Assembly: GCA_034440575.1 (NCBI GenBank)
Contig: JAOTOL010001615.1
Span: 612,501-676,500, forward strand
DNA from: Imbricaverruca yamaguchii
Taxonomy: Eukaryota > Arthropoda > Thecostraca > Neoverrucidae
Direction of reading: 5' to 3'
Length of the DNA stretch: 64,000 nt
Shown here: piece by piece, positions 58,875 through 64,000 of the stretch
How the letters are laid out: each line of letters starts with the position of its first letter
Numbering within the stretch: position 1 is the stretch's first letter
Made by a program: the position numbers and the translations under genes
The notes under the pieces: generated by a model
Databases searched by the model: none
Told to the model about the DNA's origin: nothing
Seen by the model: only the letters and a program-made list of their open reading frames with translations

Positions 58875-61639
58875 CAGGGGCGCCGCCACGAATTTTTGGC
58901 TGGGGGGGTCAGGCTCCACAGTTCAGCAACGACCTATGGGGTTCAATGTCCGGTGAGCGGGGGGGGGGGATGGAGAAAGCAAAGCTTGGTGTGTACAGCC
59001 AACCAGTCAAAAACAATAAACTGGGAAAACTTCATGCTTTATCCATGAACAGCAACTCTGCATTGATAATCATAGCAACTTTTCTACCATTGCCCCGGAT
59101 TCGGCGACAAGCGTAACATTCCCCGACTATGGCAACATTTTCAGCATTCAGAAGCGTAGACTTGACTCGTACATCATCGACTGCATCAGTGACACCGATG
59201 CGGACTAGATAAATTCAGCGGCTGCCACGAGGAATTCATGCCTACAAACATACAACAACTGTTCGTGAGGAATTAAAGCAAAATGCTACAACGTTCTTCG
59301 AAATAAAAATTGGCGCTCCCGTCCCAGGCAAAGCACAAAATCAGGTAATGTATCGCGACGCGTCGGCAGTTCAATCAAGAAATCTGAAATTAGAGGGCTC
59401 ATAAACAAACTGGAGCTCCCGCTGCCGCTGTGACACATGCGCGCCACTCGCCAGTCCTTTACGCGAGTCCGAACACCCGCTCTCGCCCAGGGTTCTGACA
59501 GATGAAGGCAGCCGCGACCTGGTCGACATCCACGCGAGTCAGGCGGTCGCGGTGGACGTGGCACACAGCTACCGCGTTGAGGCGCGCCTGCCCCATTGTG
59601 GCGCGCAGCCATGTCTTCAGCCGGCGGAGCGTACTGAAGCTGCGCTCAGCCGTGGCGGAGCTGGCCGGCAGGGTGAGGAGCAGGCGCGTCAGCTTCACTG
59701 CGTCCGGGAACATCTTGCGTGTGGGCTCATCCAGGTTCCGGATTATATCTGCCGCTGCTTCGAGGCTTTCCGGCCGCCTGCTTTTAAACAGGACGCGCAG
59801 TTGCGGCGCCAGGTCAGCAGCTGACAGCTCCGCTGACCAGGGAGAGCTGCTCAGGAACTCTCTGAGGCCTGCGGCGCCACCGTCAGCCAGCAGCGCCTGC
59901 TCCGCCTTGGCGTGATGCTTGACGCCTTCCTGGTCCAGGCGGTCACTCAGCTGGATGCAGGCGGTGTCGATGGCCAGCAGCAGCTCTCGCCGTAGGTACT
60001 GTTGGATGTCAGCTGGCTCGTCTGGTTCACCGCCGTCGCCGTCGGCGTTGCTGGCTGAAGCGCGCTTCTCCCGCGGCAGCACGATTGGCACGTCGCAGCC
60101 TGGGTACTAGGGGCACTGGGTACTAGGGGGGTACCTGCGGGGCCAATATCTCACTTAAAAAAAGGGGAAAATAGACATTTTCATATCGAGACAACAACAG
60201 CACCACAGAATGGGCGACAGGTGTGTTATAAACTCACCAGTGCAGGCGCGCTTGGAGGGTGGAGGTGTAACAGGAGCTGAGGCTCCGGTGGAGGAGGATG
60301 ACGTGGCAGCTGGACGAGGGACTAGTGAGGCTGACTGTGCCTCCTGGGAAGTGGTGAAACATATGTGAGTTGGAAAGTTGACAGAAAAGTTAACAGGGGT
60401 AGGTGAGGCAGATCACATGGGGGCATCTGAGTTCTCCCAACTTCCCTCCCTGAGTGCACCACTGACAGTTTTGTGTGCATATATGCAGCCTTTATGGCGC
60501 ATGCGACTGTTTAGACCCATTAATTGGCCATGCCTTTGGTTTCTCAACCCTAGACATGATGACTGATAAAACTGATCTGGTACCTACATACAGCAGTGCA
60601 GCCAGGAAATTTGTAAGGGGGGGAAGTGGGTGGGGCTAACACAAAAGGGGCCCCGACAGTGCTAGATGGGCCCATCTCCCAGGGAGGCCCAGGCCTCTAT
60701 GTCTCCCCATCAATGACTCAGCAACCAGGGGGGGGTGCATTCCCGACATTTTGAGGGGCCCGGCGGCTTCCCTTCCAAAACTCACCTTAGAAAAAAAAAA
60801 GATCGGATGTCCATGGTGACAGCAAGTCTCAGGCAGTAGGTGGCTATTAGGAGACACCGGCACTGAATTGTTTATTTATATGTCCAAGGCCCTAATGGAC
60901 TGTTCAGACCTAGCGTAATTTCGACGCAAAAAAGACAGCGCAATGGCAGACTAGGCGTAATCCCGACGCACTGGGCGTAATTTCGACGCATCAGCAGACC
61001 AGTGCAGTGACATCGCCTGGACGCGAGTTTGCCAGCGATCAACTGACAGATCGGTTGCTATGACAACAAAATCAGCTGTTTAGATTGGGTTCAAATGTGG
61101 CACAGATGTGGCGACTGAGTTTTGTCATTGCAGATGATCCCAAGGCGTTAATTTGTGAGTTACTGCGATTTAGGGTGATGCTTCTCTGTGTTGGTAATTT
61201 TTCGAGAGTGGTTAGAAGTATATATCGCTTTTGTCGTAAGCAGTTTTCCTCGTTAGCATTTTCATTATCCGTTTAGTTTCGCACCATTTCTAGCTTTGTC
61301 GACCTTGCGTCAAGGTCGCTGTGCGCCGAGCGGAAAAAGTTGAGAAAATCCAACATTGTGCGCTCGGAAAACGCCAGCGTTTTGTAGGAATCGGCAGACA
61401 GCTGACGCAAGACCGGCGCAAAGCGCTGTAAACAACACTAGTGCGCCAAGATACCTGTTTTACATATTTGCTACCATATGCTGGGAGAAGTGTTTTCCTT
61501 CATTCTGGTTCATTTATGAATGTGGAAAAATCCATTGACTGGGGCCCGACAGGTCTCAAAACTTGGGGGGTCAACCCCCCCAGCTCTGCCGGCTGGGGGG
61601 GTCGCGACCCCCCCAACCCCCCTGCTCACGGCGCCCCTG
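58875..61639. mobile_element. hAT transposon, 2.77 kb, complete ends
   Basis: Perfect 8-bp target duplication CCTATGCA (58867 to 58874 and 61640 to 61647). Terminal inverted repeat CAGGGGCGCCG exact over 11 bp, then similar G-rich subterminal sequence (TGGGGGGGTC at both ends). It encodes a hAT dimerisation domain on the minus strand, but the N-terminal and catalytic regions are absent or decayed between 60092 and 61600. Internal repeats GCGTAAT(T/C)(T/C)CGACGCA occur three times at 60912 to 60990. It inserted at the edge of the 77-bp array. Confidence 0.95.
59459..60091 (-). CDS. hAT transposase C-terminal fragment (dimerisation domain)
   Basis: 210 open codons on the minus strand. The C-terminal part contains LLTLPASSATAERSFSTLRR, the hallmark hAT C-terminal (Dimer_Tnp_hAT) motif, followed by LKTWLRATMGQARLNAVAV, typical of the ZMYM1-like group of hAT transposases. 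The N-terminal 130 residues resemble the segment before it in those proteins. The BED finger and the first two catalytic positions are not visible upstream, so only the last exon or third survives. Strong CpG and GC content. The opposite-strand frames are shadows. It lies entirely inside the element defined by the 8-bp duplication. Confidence 0.85.
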   Translation of the reverse strand: MPIVLPREKRASASNADGDGGEPDEPADIQQYLRRELLLAIDTACIQLSDRLDQEGVKHHAKAEQALLADGGAAGLREFLSSSPWSAELSAADLAPQLRVLFKSRRPESLEAAADIIRNLDEPTRKMFPDAVKLTRLLLTLPASSATAERSFSTLRRLKTWLRATMGQARLNAVAVCHVHRDRLTRVDVDQVAAAFICQNPGRERVFGLA

Positions 61640-61647
61640 CCTATGCA

Positions 61648-62900
61648 CAATTCGTTCTATTTCGGTGCACTGTTCACTGCACAAAAGCCATCAAACAGTG
61701 GCAGGAAAATGCACCTCATGCCCCGGTCAACTCTGAAGGTCAACGCGCCATTAATTCCGCGGTAGCCAGGAGGGTGGGGGAGGTTGCAGGGAAAGGCTCA
61801 GGAAGATGCACCTCATGTCCCCATCAACAGCCAAGTTATTAATTCCGCAGTACCTAGGAAGGTGTGGGAAAAGCGGAGCGGCGTGCGCTTGTAGACGCCG
61901 GCGCTTGCGGCAGGCAATCTGGGAACGCCAGCGACGGCTAGCACAGCCTGCACCTTGCAGGCTTTGCGACATACTTGACTTATCGTATGTGGTCAGCGGT
62001 GGTCCGAATTGACAGGCACTCGCTGTGCTGGCAAGGGAGGTTCCGGTTTTCGGATTATCACATCAGTGAGAGGTTCGCTCACTGAAAGTGTGCGAGTGAC
62101 ACTTCTGCAGTTTGAAACACAAATATGTCGCCTCCGTTGCTCGCTGAAGAATTGAGAGAGAGGGAGAGAGAGAAAAAAAAAGAGAAAAAAGAAAGAAAGA
62201 GAAAGAGAGCGAGGAGGACCATCTCTGAGAGAGAAAGAGATAGCATACCATCTCTGTTCTTAGCAGCAGGAGGACACTACTGGAGTTAAGAACACGAGAG
62301 CAAGACCTCTCTCGCTCACTGAAGGAAAGAGTGGCAGGAGTGACACTTCTGCAGTGATGAATACGAGCATACCAGCTCTCTTGGTCACCGAAGAAGAGAG
62401 TGCAGAAGTGACACTTCTGCAGTTAGGAACGTGGTTATGTCACAATTAGTCTGTTTCTGTCTCTGTTTCTGTCCCTGATTCTGGATCTGGATCTGGATCC
62501 GTCTCTGGATCTGAATCTGGGACCCTGATCTGGAGCTATGGTTAGCTGCCAGTGCATCAGATTGTCGCCACAGATCCCTCTCTTTGAACGACGATTCAGA
62601 TCATTTCTGAAGAAATATCGTGTCGGAAGTTGGTAAATATGAAAACAAAAGGACCGAATCTGACTAAGTGGGAAAATAAGACATCGAAGTACTGCATTAC
62701 ACCGAGGTGCGTGTTAGAATGCTATCTGCCAGGCGGAAAACCCGCGGCGAGTCTAGCTATTTGAGCAAAGATGAAGAATATCTTACCAGGTCCATAGGGT
62801 AAAACTTGCTACCTCAAAACTAAGGAAACACATCTGACTGTCAGTGCCCTCACAAAAAAACGTAAAACGTTTAAACTAAAAAATTAAAAAGTTATCACGA
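61648..62900. other. repeat-rich non-coding stretch
   Basis: Two diverged about 95-bp direct copies start GAAAATGCACCTCATG (61707) and GAAGATGCACCTCATG (61803). A GA-rich tract lies at 62152 to 62240. Three copies of GTGACACTTCTGCAG occur near 62096, 62338 and 62407 within a larger diverged repeat, and TCTG/GGATCT short repeats span 62450 to 62525. Confidence 0.6.
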
Positions 62901-63379
62901 TTTCAGAAGTGTGACGGTCGGGCAGGGCCTGACCTCTCAGGCAACCTTCTGCACCATATGCATGGAAGTCGACCCGTTGGACCTCGCCCTCGCCCGCAAC
63001 AACAAAACAAAGGTCACAACGCTATGCCCACCATCAAATTTGCAGCATGGGCCACGTCAGCGCTATCAGCTCGTCAGCGTTCCATTCCTCCACGTGCTCT
63101 GTGTTAGCCTGCTTTGTCACACTGCTTTCCCCTCCTGCTCTACGACAGCGTCGACAACACCCACCCGCATGAGTGCCCCGCTGGCCAGTGCAGGTGCAAG
63201 GCCACCCGGCTGTGTCCTAGTCGCGTGACCTTGCACCTGTACAGTCACCTCTGGCACACGAGGGTCGCTGCCGGGAATGCATCGAAGGCCGTGACTGGAG
63301 CGGCGGCCAGACATGGGGCGATCATTTCTCGGGTGCTTGGCGACCACCAGCTATGACCTGAGCGGACAATTGCGTGGTG
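62901..63379 (+). other. unassigned GC-rich frames, possible exon
   Basis: Overlapping plus frames, one with CPAGQCRCKATRLCPSR and HLYSHLWHTR (Cys/His-spaced, 63114 to 63356). Stops upstream and a 17-bp hairpin in the same place (63188 to 63204 with 63226 to 63242) make a coding call unsafe. Confidence 0.25.
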
Positions 63380-63560
63380 TATGTAATCACACGCCATGCA
63401 CTTGATTGGTGCTACTGTATCGGACATTTTGCTATTGCGCCACTCTACCGGCATGTTCTCACGCCACGCGTTTGATTGGCACCACTTTATTTGTGGTGGT
63501 GTATGTTCCCACGACACGCGATTGATTGACGCCATATTCTTGGTGGTGGTGCGTCTACTG
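63380..63560. repeat. three diverged direct repeats
   Basis: Blocks TCACACGCCATGCACTTGAT, TCACGCCACGCGTTTGAT and CCACGACACGCGATTGAT recur at about 63390, 63460 and 63508. Confidence 0.75.
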
Positions 63561-63584
63561 TCGCCACGGCGCAATGCCGACTAA

Positions 63585-64000
63585 CCCGTCAGTCTCTCCT
63601 GTCAGATCCTCACACCCCGACCCAGGGGAGGGGGTTCGTTAGGGACCACCCGTCTAATCGCCAAACTAAGCGTCGCACGAAAACGAAATAGGTGTCATCG
63701 GAAAGTGCTCGACGAGTAGGGCCAGACACCGGGTCCAAAAAAAATCCCCCAAAAAGTGACGTCACTAGGGGGCCTAGGTTTTCACGACTTACATCATGTT
63801 TGCAACTCTGGAGAGTTCAGTTTGAGTGAAATTTGAAGAAAAAATTGGAATCAGAAAAGGAATGAGAAATCGACCAACACCGTAAAATATTTGGCCTACA
63901 AAATTCTTCTTTTTTACTTCAAAATTTTGAGCTTTCAAGTTTTCTTCAATTTTCCTTCTCTAATGGGTAGAACGGACCAACAAATGGTGTTCGAAGTCAA
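63585..64000 (+). mobile_element. family F copy 5, cut by window edge
   Basis: Starts TAACCCGTCAGTCTC at 63585, then CTGTCAGATCCTCACACC, AAGCGTCGCACGAAAACGAA and AAAGTGACGTCACTAGG as in copies 1 to 3. It continues beyond the window. The left flank reads CTAA rather than TTAA. Confidence 0.88.

Noticed and set aside
58125..59116. Overlapping Cys-rich repeat proteins resembling a secreted repeat family
   Set aside because: All derive from the 77-bp array. Each unit restarts the same frames, and the last ones run into the hAT terminus.
60594..60856. A second hAT-type MITE nested in the hAT element (starts CAGTGCAGCCAGGAAATTT)
   Set aside because: Only six bases match at the other end and no target duplication is present.

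Overview
This is animal nuclear DNA, most likely from an arthropod and possibly a crustacean. I cannot name the species. The evidence is split genes with GT-AG introns, no operons, a recognisable par-6 gene, CR1/L2-type LINEs, tRNA-headed SINEs, hAT and TTAA-type DNA transposons, many minisatellites, TTAGG-like patches and undepleted CpG. Most open reading frames here are chance frames, repeat frames or transposon relics. True host coding sequence is only a small fraction.

Host genes. On the minus strand, two consecutive exons of the polarity gene par-6 are seen: the PB1 exon (3457 to 3232) and the semi-CRIB linker exon (1181 to 1063). Their splice phases fit. The PDZ exons probably lie left of the window and the first exon was not found. 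A minus-strand coiled-coil exon of an unidentified gene lies at 12798 to 12642. On the plus strand, a CpG-rich segment (about 15460 to 15978) precedes a possible first coding exon (15979 to 16003) that fits in phase with a long GC-rich exon (18790 to 19725). A weaker candidate exon is at 47559 to 47739.

Mobile elements. There are two LINE-into-LINE nests. In the first, a minus-strand LINE (about 33519 to 37200) splits a plus-strand LINE (about 32560 to 38640). In the second, LINE-A (48591 to 52442), which carries an SGNH-hydrolase domain, is itself inserted in a 20-bp satellite with an 8-bp duplication and is interrupted by LINE-B (50561 to 51848). A 2.77-kb hAT element with a perfect 8-bp target duplication lies at 58875 to 61639. 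A second likely hAT-like element lies at 24429 to 27437. A TTAA-bounded family (here family F) occurs at least five times, and two copies form the centre of a roughly 2.7-kb palindrome (28537 to 31226). A tRNA-headed SINE family has two copies in opposite orientation, one with a perfect 13-bp target duplication.

Tandem repeats. Arrays with units of 56, 34 (organised as 5 x 34 = 170), 71, 38, 46, 12, 44, about 273, 20, about 32 and 77 bp occur throughout, along with AT, GA and G/C-run tracts. Two homopolymer-rich patches (31682 to 31915 and 49754 to 49810) look like assembly or sequencing artefacts.
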